A stretch of 64,000 bases of DNA from DASTHG01 sp035491895 (lineage in GTDB: Bacteria; Gemmatimonadota; Gemmatimonadetes; Gemmatimonadales; GWC2-71-9), in NCBI GenBank assembly GCA_035491895.1, contig DATJJY010000094.1:62001-126000 (forward strand). The letters are read 5' to 3'. This document shows positions 1 through 8,994 of the stretch, piece after piece; the stretch's first letter is position 1; each line of letters opens with the position of its first letter. The notes beneath the pieces were generated by a model, which saw nothing but the letters and a program-made list of their open reading frames with translations, had not been told where the DNA came from and did no database searches. The position numbers and the translations under genes are program-made.

Positions 1-1004
1 AGATCTACCACGTCAAAGGGTCGCCCGTCGACAAGAACCGGCTTTACGCGTCGCAATCCTCCGGGTGGTTCGGCCAGCAGATCCAGCGATCCAATGACGC
101 CGGCAAGACGTGGGAGCCGGTGGGGAACAAGTTCGTCTACGAGGGCGTCCCCGGTACGCATCAGTGGTACGACGGCACGCCGCATCCCTGGGAGTTCAAG
201 CGCGTGTGGCACCTCGAGCCGTCGCTCGACGACCCCGACGCCGTGTACGCCGGCGTGGAAGACGCCGCGTTGTTCCACACGACGGACGGCGGGCAGAGCT
301 GGGCGGAGCTGCCGGGCCTGCGCGGGCACGGGTCCGGGCCCCACTGGCAGCCCGGCGCCGGCGGGATGTGTCTCCACACGATTCTCATCGATCCGGGCAA
401 TCCGAAGCGCATGTTCATCGCGATCTCGGCGGCGGGGGCGTTCCGCACCGACGACGCCGGGCGCAGCTGGCGGCCGATCAACCGCGGTCTCAAGTCCCAG
501 GGCATTCCCGATCCCGAGGCCGAGGTCGGGCACTGCGTGCACCGCATCGCACAGCACCGCTCGCGCCCCGACGTGCTCTTCATGCAGAAGCACTGGGACG
601 TCATGCGCTCCGACGACGCCGGCGACACGTGGCGCGAGGTGAGCGGCAATCTCCCCACCGACTTCGGGTTCCCGATCGACGTGCACGCGCATGAGCCGGA
701 GACGATCTACGTCGTCCCGATCACGAGCGATTCCTACCACTATCCGCCCGACGGCAAACTGCGCGTCTATCGCAGCCGCACCGGCGGCAACGAATGGGAA
801 GCGCTGACCAAGGGACTGCCGCAGCGCGACTGCTACGTGAACGTGCTGCGCGACGCGATGGCGGTGGATGCGCTCGACCATTGCGGGATCTACTTCGGCA
901 CGACGGGCGGCCAGGTATACGTCTCGGCCGATGCCGGCGACAACTGGACCGCGATCGTGCACGACCTCCCCGCGGTGCTGTCGGTCGAGGTGCAGACGCT
1001 GTGA
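1..1004 (+). CDS. BNR/Asp-box beta-propeller protein (sialidase-like), 5' partial
   Basis: The reading frame is already open at the first bases of the window, so the N-terminus lies upstream. At least five Asp-box/BNR-type turns are visible (for example TDGGQSWAELPG, DDAGRSWRPIN, DDAGDTWREV, DAGDNWTAIV), spaced as in YCF48/exo-sialidase-like propellers. Such proteins are often annotated as glycosyl hydrolases, but the repeats alone establish only a propeller fold; I see no catalytic residues that prove sialidase activity. The stop codon shares one base with the ATG of the next gene, a MoaD/ThiS-like protein, which implies translational coupling. The substrate is unknown. Confidence 0.8.
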   Translation, partial: IYHVKGSPVDKNRLYASQSSGWFGQQIQRSNDAGKTWEPVGNKFVYEGVPGTHQWYDGTPHPWEFKRVWHLEPSLDDPDAVYAGVEDAALFHTTDGGQSWAELPGLRGHGSGPHWQPGAGGMCLHTILIDPGNPKRMFIAISAAGAFRTDDAGRSWRPINRGLKSQGIPDPEAEVGHCVHRIAQHRSRPDVLFMQKHWDVMRSDDAGDTWREVSGNLPTDFGFPIDVHAHEPETIYVVPITSDSYHYPPDGKLRVYRSRTGGNEWEALTKGLPQRDCYVNVLRDAMAVDALDHCGIYFGTTGGQVYVSADAGDNWTAIVHDLPAVLSVEVQTL

Positions 1005-1300
1005 TGGTCCGCGTCGCGCTTCCGGCCCACCTCAAGACGCTGGCGAGCGTGTCGGACGAAGTGGAGCTGCAGGTGGCGGCGCCGGTGACGCAGGGCAGGG
1101 TGCTCGATGCCCTCGAAGCCCGCTATCCAATGCTGCGCGGGGCGATCCGCGACCACGTCACGCTCGAGCGCCGGCCGTTCGTGCGCTTCTTCGCCTGCGC
1201 GCGGGACCTGTCGCACGAACGGCCCGACGCCCCGCTCCCCGAGGCGGTCCAGTCGGGGACCGAGCCGTTTCTCGTCGTGGGAGCGATGGCGGGAGGGTAG
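1004..1300 (+). CDS. MoaD/ThiS-family ubiquitin-like protein
   Basis: This is a 98-residue protein ending in ...GAMAGG. The C-terminal di-glycine, the short length and the pattern of beta strands match the MoaD/ThiS ubiquitin-like family, whose C-terminus is adenylated and thiocarboxylated by an E1-like enzyme. The ATG overlaps the stop of the upstream propeller gene by one base, so the two are co-translated. No molybdopterin or thiamine genes lie nearby. A second family member is at 49607-49882 and an E1-like/rhodanese enzyme that could load either is at 53322-54473. Its role next to a propeller protein cannot be deduced from sequence. Confidence 0.82.
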   Translation: MVRVALPAHLKTLASVSDEVELQVAAPVTQGRVLDALEARYPMLRGAIRDHVTLERRPFVRFFACARDLSHERPDAPLPEAVQSGTEPFLVVGAMAGG

Positions 1301-1344
1301 AAATACCTTGACGGCCCTCCCACTCTTTATGACTATGTTCCACT

Positions 1345-4320
1345 GTGAACGCGTTCGCAGATTTGTTCGCCGGCGGGGGCGAGATGGGCGCCCTCATGCG
1401 CTCGACCGACTGGGCGAAGACACGGCTCGGTCCGGTCGAGGGCTGGCCGAGCAGTCTCCGCACCATGCTGGGAGTGGTCCTCGGTAGCCGATTCCCCATG
1501 CTGCTGTGGTGGGGCCCCGACCTGCTGCACCTGTACAACGACGCCTACCGTCCGATCCTGCGGAACAAGCACCCCGCCTCGCTGGCCGCACCGGCCGCGG
1601 AGGTGTGGGCCGAGGTCTGGGATGTCGCCGGCCCCATGGCGCGCAGCGTCCAGGAGGGAGGTCCCGCGACCTGGACGGAGGACCTCCAGCTCTTCATCAA
1701 CAGCGGAGGCATGGCCGAGGAGACGTACTTTACTTTTTCGTACAGCCCCGTTCCGGGCGATGACGGACGAGTCGGCGGTCTCCTCAATACGGTGCAGGAA
1801 ACGACCGCGAAGGTCCAAGGCGAACGCCAGATCCGGATGCTGCACGACCTGGCGGCGCGGGCGGCCGAGGCCAAGTCCGAACACGAAGCGTACGGTAGAG
1901 TGATGGAGGTGCTCTCGGGCAACGAATTGGATCTCCCGTTCGCGCTGCTCTATGTGGTGAACGAGCAGGCCGACGAGGCCCGGCTCGTCGGCGCCAGCGG
2001 GTGGACGGCGTATGAGGGCGGCGGCAAGCCGACCCATATCGCGATCACGGAGGATACACGCGCGGCGTCCTGGCCCTTCATGGAGGCCGTGCGAACCGCG
2101 CGCGAAGTGATTGTCGACGATCTGGCCGCGCGCTTCGGACCACTTCCGCCGGGTCGCTGGAATGCGCGACCCGAACGGGCGATCATCCTGCCCCTGCGGC
2201 GCGCCGGCCAATCGGTGCCCTATGCGGTGCTCGTTGCGGGCATCAGCCCGCACCGCGCGTTCGACGATCGGTATCGGATGTTCTTCCAGGTCACCGCCGA
2301 TCAGGTGGCGAACGTCGTCGCGAAGGTTCGCGCCTACGAGAGCGAGCGGAAGCGCGCTGAGGCGCTCGCCGAGCTCGATCGAGCCAAGACGACCTTCTTC
2401 AGCAACGTCTCCCATGAATTCCGGACGCCGCTGACGCTCCTCCTCGGCCCGGTCGAAGACGCCCTGGCGTTGCCCGGCGGAACGCTCCAGGGAGACGACC
2501 TCGAGGCGGTGCATCGCAGCGCGCTGCGGCTCCTGCGACTCGTGAACAGTCTGCTCGACTTCGCCCGCATCGAGGCAGGACGGGTACAGGTGTCGTTCGT
2601 CCCGACCGATCTCGCGAGCCTGACGGCCGACGTGGCCAGCTCGTTCCGCTCGCTGGTCGAGCGGGCCGGCTTGAGGCTCGTGGTCGATTGTCCTCCGATT
2701 GCCGAGCCGGTGTACGTGGACACCGCGCAGTGGGAGAAAATCACGCTCAACCTCCTCTCCAATGCGTTCAAGTTCACGCTCCGGGGGGAGATCGCCGTCA
2801 CGCTGCGCGCGCAGGACGATCGTGTCGAGTTGACCGTGCGCGATACCGGCACCGGGATCCCATCCCACGAGCTGCCGCGAATTTTCGAGCGGTTTCACCG
2901 CGTCGCTGGGGCGGCGGGCCGCAGTTTCGAAGGCACGGGCATCGGTCTTTCATTGGTGCACGATCTGGTGAAGCTGCACGGCGGATCGGTGCGTGTCGCG
3001 AGCGTGGAGGGTCAGGGCAGCACGTTCGTGGTGTCGCTGCCGACCGGCCGCGCGCACCTGCCCGCCGAGCGGGTCGCCGATCGGGCAGCGCCGTCGTCCA
3101 CGTCGAGCGCGGCGCCGTATCTGCTGGAGGCCTCGCGGTGGCTCGACACGGGGCAAGACGGCGGGCCGGTGGCCGAGGCGCCCTTCGACGACGATCCCTC
3201 TCCTGCCGACCTCCGCACGGCGTCTCGCCGCGAGCGCGCCCGCGTCCTCGTCGTCGACGACAACGCCGACATGCGGGACTATCTCGCCAAGCTCCTGTCC
3301 ACGCGCTGGCAGGTGGACGTCGTGCCCGACGGCCGGGCGGCCCTCACGTCGGCGCTCGGCCATCCGCCCGACCTGGTGCTGAGCGACATCATGATGCCCG
3401 GGATGGACGGATTCGCGCTGGTCCGCGAGCTGCGCGCCCACGCCGCGACCAGTCAGGTGCCCGTGGTGCTGCTTTCAGCGCGGGCCGGCGAGGAGGCGCT
3501 GCTCGAAGGGCTCGACACGGGGGCGGATGACTACCTGGTCAAACCGTTCGCCGCGCGTGAGCTGCTGGCGCGCGTGCACACCCACATCGAGCTGGCGCGG
3601 CTGCGGCGGGAATGGGCGAGCGAGCTGGAGCGTGCCAACAACGAGCTCGAGGCCTTCAGCTATTCGGTCTCCCATGATCTGCGTGCTCCGCTGCGGGCGA
3701 TCGACGGGTTCAGCCAGGCATTGCTCGCCGACTACGGGCACACGCTCGACGAGCAGGGACAGGAGTATCTCGTCCGCGTGCGGTCGGCTACGCAGCGCAT
3801 GGCGCAGCTCATCGATGATCTCCTGAGCCTCGCAAAAATCACGCGCGCATCGTTGAGTCGTCAGCGTGTGGACCTCACCGCGCTGGCGCGGCAGGTGTTG
3901 GGGGAGCTGGGAATTCGCGACCCGGGTCGAAGGATCGACTGCCTGGTAGCGGATGGCCTCGTCGTCCAGGCGGACCCTCGTCTCCTCAGGGTGATGCTGG
4001 CGAATCTCCTGGGCAACGCCTGGAAGTTCACCGCGAAACAGCGGACCGCGAAGATCGCGGTCGGCCGGGAGACCACGGGAGGCGAAGCGGCGTTCTTCGT
4101 CCGCGACAACGGTGCGGGCTTCGATATGGCGCACGCCGCGAAGCTCTTCGCGCCGTTCCAGCGCCTCCATTCGGAGGCCGAGTTCGAGGGCACCGGGATC
4201 GGGCTCGCCACCGTACATCGCGTCGTCAGTCGGCACGGCGGTCGCATCTGGGCCGAAGCGTCGCCGGGTCAGGGCGCGACGTTCTTGTTCACGCTCGGCG
4301 AACCAGCCGGAGCCGGGTAG
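1345..4320 (+). CDS. Hybrid sensor histidine kinase with two kinase modules
   Basis: This 991-residue protein has no obvious membrane segment and is probably cytoplasmic. The order is an N-terminal PAS-like region (about 1-160), a GAF-like region (about 170-335), a first HisKA/HATPase module (H-box FSNVSHEFRTPLTLLL, His357; G-boxes DTGTGIP and GTGIGLS), a receiver domain (acidic VVDDN, phospho-acceptor Asp681 in SDIMMPG, KPF lysine), and a second phytochrome-style HisKA/HATPase module (YSVSHDLRAPLRAIDG, His777; GTGIGLATVH). Receiver-second-kinase fusions of this kind relay or are regulated by the first kinase. The start is GTG at 1345. TTGACG at 1308 with a weak -10-like GACTAT 17 bases on would place transcription near the start codon. 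No cognate response regulator gene is adjacent. Confidence 0.9.
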   Translation: MNAFADLFAGGGEMGALMRSTDWAKTRLGPVEGWPSSLRTMLGVVLGSRFPMLLWWGPDLLHLYNDAYRPILRNKHPASLAAPAAEVWAEVWDVAGPMARSVQEGGPATWTEDLQLFINSGGMAEETYFTFSYSPVPGDDGRVGGLLNTVQETTAKVQGERQIRMLHDLAARAAEAKSEHEAYGRVMEVLSGNELDLPFALLYVVNEQADEARLVGASGWTAYEGGGKPTHIAITEDTRAASWPFMEAVRTAREVIVDDLAARFGPLPPGRWNARPERAIILPLRRAGQSVPYAVLVAGISPHRAFDDRYRMFFQVTADQVANVVAKVRAYESERKRAEALAELDRAKTTFFSNVSHEFRTPLTLLLGPVEDALALPGGTLQGDDLEAVHRSALRLLRLVNSLLDFARIEAGRVQVSFVPTDLASLTADVASSFRSLVERAGLRLVVDCPPIAEPVYVDTAQWEKITLNLLSNAFKFTLRGEIAVTLRAQDDRVELTVRDTGTGIPSHELPRIFERFHRVAGAAGRSFEGTGIGLSLVHDLVKLHGGSVRVASVEGQGSTFVVSLPTGRAHLPAERVADRAAPSSTSSAAPYLLEASRWLDTGQDGGPVAEAPFDDDPSPADLRTASRRERARVLVVDDNADMRDYLAKLLSTRWQVDVVPDGRAALTSALGHPPDLVLSDIMMPGMDGFALVRELRAHAATSQVPVVLLSARAGEEALLEGLDTGADDYLVKPFAARELLARVHTHIELARLRREWASELERANNELEAFSYSVSHDLRAPLRAIDGFSQALLADYGHTLDEQGQEYLVRVRSATQRMAQLIDDLLSLAKITRASLSRQRVDLTALARQVLGELGIRDPGRRIDCLVADGLVVQADPRLLRVMLANLLGNAWKFTAKQRTAKIAVGRETTGGEAAFFVRDNGAGFDMAHAAKLFAPFQRLHSEAEFEGTGIGLATVHRVVSRHGGRIWAEASPGQGATFLFTLGEPAGAG

Positions 4321-4325
4321 ATCAG

Positions 4326-5729
4326 CTACACCGCCGCTACCTTGATCGCGCGCCACTTGCCCTGCCGGAATCGCAGGGCGCTCAGCGCGCAGCGCGTGAT
4401 GTGACCGCACAGGATCGCGGTCCAGATGTCGGCCGGGTGCAGGCCCCGGGTCGTCTGCCAGAACGTGCACAGGCCGATCGGCACGACGATCTGCGACGCG
4501 ATCGAGATGAACAGGGGCGAGCGGGTGTCGCCCGTCCCTTGAAGTCCGCCCGTGTAGGTGAGGGCGACGGTCACGAAGAGTCCTGACACGCTCAGGAATC
4601 CCAGCAGCTGCACTCCTACCGCGACGACCGACGGGTCGGTCATTCCGAACAATCCGAGCAGGGCGCGCGGGATCGTGAGGAACAGCACGCCGATCGTCGC
4701 GGCCAGGCCGAGGCCGATCCCGGCGGCCTTGTGTACACCCTGAATCGACCGCTCCGGCTGTCCCGCCCCGAGATTCTGCCCCGCGACGGTCGCCGCCGCT
4801 CCCATCAGTCCGACTGACGTCCACGTGATGAACGAGAACAGCTCCGTGTAGCCGATCGCGTAGGCCGCCTGCGCCTGGCCGCTCAGCGGCAGCGACCCGA
4901 TGAACCGCAGCAGCAGCACGCCGGCCACGTTCATGGCGACGCCCTGCACTCCCGTGGGCAGGCCGAAGCGGAACAGCTCCCGGATGACCCGCCAGTCGGG
5001 CCGCCAGTCCATGCCGCGGTGCCACATCACCGGGAGTGATCCGGAGAAGAGCAGGTAGAAGGCGACGACGCTCACGACGAGCCCCGCCACCGTCGTGCCG
5101 ACGGCTGCGCCCGCAGTTCCCATTCGCGGTAGCGGCCCGAGCCCCGTGATGAACGCGACGTTGCAGGCCACGTTGAGCACGGTGAGGAGGATGCCGAGGC
5201 GCAGCGGGGTCCGGGCATCCCCGGCGGCCCGGAGCGCGCCGCCGACCATGAAGAAACACAGCGTGCCAAGACTGCCGACGAACATGATGCGGAGAAAAGG
5301 CAGCGCCTGTTCGCGCACGGCCGGGGCCGCGTGCACCACACCGAGCAGCGTCGGGGCGAGGACCCATCCCAGCGGCGCGAGCAGGAAGCCCCACAACGCG
5401 ACGGCCGCGAGAAACGCCTGGTACACGGTGCGGTTGACCTGCTCGGGCTGGTTGGCGCCGGCGAAGCGGGATACCAATACGCCCATGCCGCTGAACACCG
5501 ACATGACGAAGACGATGACGACGATGAAGATCTGGATCGCCACGCCGATCGCGGCGTTGCCGGCGTAGCCCACGAGGTGGCCGACCAGCGCGTGATCGAC
5601 CATCCCCTGGAGCCCGCCGATGAGGTTCTGCATCATCGTGGGCCAGGCCAGCATCCACACGGCGCGGGTCAGCGGTCCTTCGACGATCGAGCGGTCGAGG
5701 GGACGAGCGGTTCGTGTGGACGTGGCCAT
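4326..5729 (-). CDS. MATE-family efflux transporter (distal copy)
   Basis: This 467-residue multi-helix membrane protein has the two-fold MATE layout. Conserved features include the N-terminal GPLTRAVWMLAWPTM segment, the AGANQPEQVNRT loop after the second helix, and the matching GQNLGAGQPERS loop in the second half. MATE proteins export cationic drugs or metabolites in exchange for Na+ or H+. It is the last gene of a minus-strand operon with a second MATE gene (one base between stop and start) and a DMT transporter. Two different MATE proteins in tandem could function separately; family proteins normally act as monomers. The substrate cannot be assigned. The gene converges on the histidine kinase gene with only five bases between stops. 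Confidence 0.92.
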   Translation of the reverse strand: MATSTRTARPLDRSIVEGPLTRAVWMLAWPTMMQNLIGGLQGMVDHALVGHLVGYAGNAAIGVAIQIFIVVIVFVMSVFSGMGVLVSRFAGANQPEQVNRTVYQAFLAAVALWGFLLAPLGWVLAPTLLGVVHAAPAVREQALPFLRIMFVGSLGTLCFFMVGGALRAAGDARTPLRLGILLTVLNVACNVAFITGLGPLPRMGTAGAAVGTTVAGLVVSVVAFYLLFSGSLPVMWHRGMDWRPDWRVIRELFRFGLPTGVQGVAMNVAGVLLLRFIGSLPLSGQAQAAYAIGYTELFSFITWTSVGLMGAAATVAGQNLGAGQPERSIQGVHKAAGIGLGLAATIGVLFLTIPRALLGLFGMTDPSVVAVGVQLLGFLSVSGLFVTVALTYTGGLQGTGDTRSPLFISIASQIVVPIGLCTFWQTTRGLHPADIWTAILCGHITRCALSALRFRQGKWRAIKVAAV

Positions 5730-5730
5730 G

Positions 5731-7149
5731 CTAGACCGCGCGCTGCTTCCAGCGCCCGCGCCGGAACAGCAGCACGCTCACGAGGGCGAGGGACGAGTAC
5801 CCGATCGTGATTGCCAGGAAGGCCCCGAAGGGCCCCAGCCGCAGCACGCGCGCCAGCACGTAGGCGAGCGGAATCTCCCAAAGCCAGAAGCAGGCGAGGT
5901 TGATCCACGTCGGCGTCCAGGTGTCGCCCGCGCCGTTGAACGCGGTGGTCAGCACCATGCCCAGCGCGTAGAACACGAAGCCGTAGCTCATCGTGCGCAG
6001 CGCGAGGGCGCCGATCGGGGCGGCGGCGGCATCCTGCGTGAACAGGCCGACGATCGGCTGGGCGAGGGCGATGAATGCCAGTCCCACGACGCCGAGCACC
6101 ACCATGTTGTACCGGCCGGCGATCCACACGGCACGCTCGGCGCGATCGGGGTCCTTGGCCCCGAGTGATTGACCCACCATCGTCGCCGCGGCGTTCGACA
6201 GCCCCCAGGACGGGAGGAGACAGAAGATCACCAACCGGATGGCGATCGTGTACCCGGCCAGCGCCGCGCTCCCGAACGTCGAGATGATGCGCACGATCCC
6301 GATGTAGCTCGCCGTGCCCACCAGCACCTGGAACGTCCCCGAGCCGGAGAGCCGGACCAGGTGGGCCATCAGCGCGGGCCGCAGCGCGATGTGGGGTCGG
6401 CGCACGGTGACCCGCGCATCGCCGCGACGCAGCCGGTACAGCTGGTACAGCACCCCTGAGCCGCGCCCGATCGTCGTGGCGATCGCGGCGCCCGTGACTC
6501 CCAAACGGGGGAAGGGGCCGAGGCCGAAGATCAGACACGGCCCCAGCAGGATGTTGATCGCGTTCGCGAACCAGAGGACCCGCATCGCGATCGCCGCGTC
6601 GCCTGCGCCGCGGAAGATCGCGTTGATGAGAAACAGCAGGAGCACCGTGGCGCTCCCGCCCAGCATCGTGCGGGTGTATCCGGAGCCGATCGCCGTGACC
6701 GCTGGTGAGGCGCCCATCAGGGCGAGGAGTCGCGGGGCGAGTGTAACGCCAAGAACCGCGACCGAGGCCGCGACCACGAGCCCCAGCGCGATGCCCTGGA
6801 CGGCCGCTTCGGCCGCCGCGTCGGGGCGCTTTTCGCCGATGCGGCGCGCCACCACCGCCGCCACTCCGATCGACAGCCCCATCGCGGCGGTGTAGACGAG
6901 CGTCAGCATCGACTCCGTCAGGCCGACGGTCGCCACCGCGTCCGGACCGAGGTGCGACACCCAGAACACGTCCACCACTGCGAAGACCGACTCCATCGCC
7001 ATCTCGAGCACCATCGGGATGGCGAGCAGGATGATCGCCCGGTTGAGCGAGCCCGCGGTGTAGTCGTGGGGGACGCCGCGCACCGCGTCCTTGACCACGG
7101 ACCACCATGTGTCCCGGGCTGGCAATGTGCTGGTCAACTCCGGATTCAT
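5731..7149 (-). CDS. MATE-family efflux transporter (proximal copy)
   Basis: This is a 472-residue MATE transporter with about twelve hydrophobic segments and the duplicated family loops (VARRIGEKRPDAA and GQSLGAKDPDRAERA). I take the ATG at 7149 as the start because it overlaps the stop of the upstream DMT gene as ATGA; the frame stays open further upstream, but that part is antisense to the DMT gene. Relative to its neighbour at 4326-5729 it is clearly homologous but well diverged, so this is an old duplication or two independent acquisitions. It sits in the cytoplasmic membrane and probably exports a small cationic or hydrophobic compound. Confidence 0.92.
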   Translation of the reverse strand: MNPELTSTLPARDTWWSVVKDAVRGVPHDYTAGSLNRAIILLAIPMVLEMAMESVFAVVDVFWVSHLGPDAVATVGLTESMLTLVYTAAMGLSIGVAAVVARRIGEKRPDAAAEAAVQGIALGLVVAASVAVLGVTLAPRLLALMGASPAVTAIGSGYTRTMLGGSATVLLLFLINAIFRGAGDAAIAMRVLWFANAINILLGPCLIFGLGPFPRLGVTGAAIATTIGRGSGVLYQLYRLRRGDARVTVRRPHIALRPALMAHLVRLSGSGTFQVLVGTASYIGIVRIISTFGSAALAGYTIAIRLVIFCLLPSWGLSNAAATMVGQSLGAKDPDRAERAVWIAGRYNMVVLGVVGLAFIALAQPIVGLFTQDAAAAPIGALALRTMSYGFVFYALGMVLTTAFNGAGDTWTPTWINLACFWLWEIPLAYVLARVLRLGPFGAFLAITIGYSSLALVSVLLFRRGRWKQRAV

Positions 7150-8027
7150 TTCGGCACCCGACGCGCGAGGATGACGCCGGCGAGGCAGAGCACCCCGCCG
7201 AATACGGCAACGAGCTGCGGAACTTCTCCCAGGACGAGCCAGCTCATCCCGATCGTGATCGGCGGGACGAGATACGCGGTGGCGGCGAGTCGGCTCGCCG
7301 TACCGCGCGCGAGCGCGTACGCCCATGTCGTGAACGCGACGGAGGTTGGAAATACACCCAGGTAGCCCATCCACGCGAGGTCCACGGGTGATGCGGTGCG
7401 GACGTCGTGCAGCAGCCGTGGCGCGTAGGGTAGACAACAGACCACCCCGATGACGCAGCAGGTCCACGTCACCTGCAACGCGCTGAGACGGGACAGAACC
7501 GGTTTCTGCGCCACGACGCCTCCGGCAGACGAAGTCGTGGCGACGACGCACAGCAGCACGCCCCAGAGCGGCGCATTCCCCGACCTGGTAGCGATACCGA
7601 TGCAGATCACTCCGGCGAACGCCACCGCGCCGCCCACGAGCAAGCCGGAGGTCAGCCGCTCCTTCAGGAACAGCGCGGCCAGCGCCATGATCATGAGCGG
7701 TGCGATATTCACGACCATCGCCGCCGTGCCGGCGTCGACCACGCGCTCGGCGCTGTTGAGCGTGACGTTGTACAGCCCGAACCACAGAAAGCCGGCGATG
7801 CAGAGCAGTCCCACTTCGCGCCACGTTGGTCGGATGGCGCCGCGGCGCAGCAGGAGGATCCCCAGCAGAGTGCTGCCGATCAGGAGGCGGCCCAGCGCCA
7901 GGGCACCGGGTGCGAGCGTGCGCGTCGCGGCGCGGATGCCGACGTAGGCCGAGGACCAGAGACAGATCGAGACGAGCGCGGCCGCGAGTGGCCGCCAATC
8001 CTTCGTTTCGCGAGCGGGGGCGGTCAT
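7146..8027 (-). CDS. EamA/DMT-family permease
   Basis: This is a 293-residue, ten-helix drug/metabolite transporter with two EamA repeats (first repeat from ALVSICLWSSAYVGIRAATR; second from LLCVVATTSSAGGVVAQKP). I chose the ATG at 8027, where homology begins; the frame extends to 8096 but those residues look unrelated to the family. It is the first gene of the exporter operon and shares ATGA with the MATE gene downstream. A possible promoter upstream on this strand is TTGCGG, 17 bases, TATGTT, within the 100-base divergent gap shared with the DUF2277 gene. Transport substrate unknown. Confidence 0.88.
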   Translation of the reverse strand: MTAPARETKDWRPLAAALVSICLWSSAYVGIRAATRTLAPGALALGRLLIGSTLLGILLLRRGAIRPTWREVGLLCIAGFLWFGLYNVTLNSAERVVDAGTAAMVVNIAPLMIMALAALFLKERLTSGLLVGGAVAFAGVICIGIATRSGNAPLWGVLLCVVATTSSAGGVVAQKPVLSRLSALQVTWTCCVIGVVCCLPYAPRLLHDVRTASPVDLAWMGYLGVFPTSVAFTTWAYALARGTASRLAATAYLVPPITIGMSWLVLGEVPQLVAVFGGVLCLAGVILARRVPK

Positions 8028-8127
8028 ATTATCGGATACCGAACATATCCCGAAGCCGAGAGCGCCGCAACCGCGATGATATTTCCTGAGCCCCAAGCAC
8101 GAACCGTTTCACGAGGGATCAGAGTCC

Positions 8128-8394
8128 ATGTGCAGAAACATCAAGACGCTCGCCAATTTCGAGCCGCCGGCGACGGACGACGAGATTCAAGCATCGGCGA
8201 TACAGTTCGTTCGCAAGTTGAGCGGGTCGACGCATCCATCGCGCGCCAACGAGGCGGCGTTCAACACCGCAATCGCGGAAGTCACCGCGTCGGCGCGACG
8301 GCTGATCGACGCCCTGACGACCACCGCTCCGCCCCGCAATCGTGAGGAAGAGGCGAGAAAGGCGCGGGAGCGGGCTGCGAAGCGGTTCGGCTGA
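8128..8394 (+). CDS. DUF2277 family protein
   Basis: This is an 88-residue soluble protein. The N-terminus MCRNIKTLANFEPPATDDEI and the core QFVRKLSGSTHPSRANEAAF match the DUF2277 family very closely. Family members are small helical proteins of unknown function; the strictly conserved MCRNIK start holds a Cys that could bind a metal or be redox active, but this is inference. It lies divergent from the exporter operon and 27 bases before a membrane-protein gene. Nothing in the sequence shows its role. Confidence 0.85.
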   Translation: MCRNIKTLANFEPPATDDEIQASAIQFVRKLSGSTHPSRANEAAFNTAIAEVTASARRLIDALTTTAPPRNREEEARKARERAAKRFG

Positions 8395-8421
8395 TACATT
8401 GATGCAACTCACGAGACAGCC

Positions 8422-8994
8422 ATGACTACGGCGACCGCATCCCATACCGACCTGTCGTTCCGCGCCAAGCTCAACGGCCCCTGGCACCGGACGGCGCTCC
8501 GCATCTTCAGCGTCATCGTGCTCGCGCACCTCGCCGAGCACATCGTCCAGGCCTGGCAGGTATACGTGCTCGGCTGGCCGTTGATGGAAGCGCGCGGGAT
8601 TCTGGGGCAGTGGTTCCCCTGGCTCGTCCATTCCGAAGTCATGCATTACGGCTATGCGCTGATCATGCTGATCGGGCTGTGGCTGTTCCTGCCCGGATTC
8701 GTGGGGCGGGCGCGGAAATGGTGGCTCGCCGCGCTGATCATCCAGTTCTGGCACCACTTCGAGCACTTGCTGCTGCAGGCGCAGGTCGTCTTCGGCCACA
8801 ATCTCTTCGGCAGGCCGGTGCCGACGAGTATCATCCAGCTGTGGATTCCGCGGCTCGAGCTGCATCTCTTCTACAACACCATCGTGTTCATCCCGATGGC
8901 GGTGGCGATGTATTACCACCTCCTCCCGCCGGCGCAGGATCGTCCTCTGGCGCGGTGCAGCTGTGCTCTGCACGCGGAACCCGTGACGGCGTGA
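8422..8994 (+). CDS. His-rich internally duplicated membrane protein
   Basis: This is a 190-residue integral membrane protein of no family I can name with certainty. It has four to five hydrophobic segments. Two halves resemble each other: HLAEHIVQAWQ at about 36-46 followed by GQWFPWLVHSEVMH, and HHFEHLLLQAQ at about 111-121 followed by IQLWIPRLELHLF. Each copy places an HxxEH or HFEH motif and later His residues inside or next to membrane helices, as in proteins that bind metal or heme in the bilayer. It overlaps the following DUF4198 gene by GTGA, so the two probably act together. The C-terminal tail has an odd CSCALH motif. Confidence 0.75.
   Translation: MTTATASHTDLSFRAKLNGPWHRTALRIFSVIVLAHLAEHIVQAWQVYVLGWPLMEARGILGQWFPWLVHSEVMHYGYALIMLIGLWLFLPGFVGRARKWWLAALIIQFWHHFEHLLLQAQVVFGHNLFGRPVPTSIIQLWIPRLELHLFYNTIVFIPMAVAMYYHLLPPAQDRPLARCSCALHAEPVTA

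Noticed and set aside
3475..5658. Long minus-strand frame opposite the histidine kinase and MATE genes
   Set aside because: Low-complexity Arg/Ala/Pro/Gly translation typical of an antisense shadow frame.
5731..7998. A 755-residue minus-strand frame containing the second MATE protein
   Set aside because: Only the part from the ATG at 7149 has MATE homology; the upstream part is antisense to the DMT permease coding frame and has no family features.
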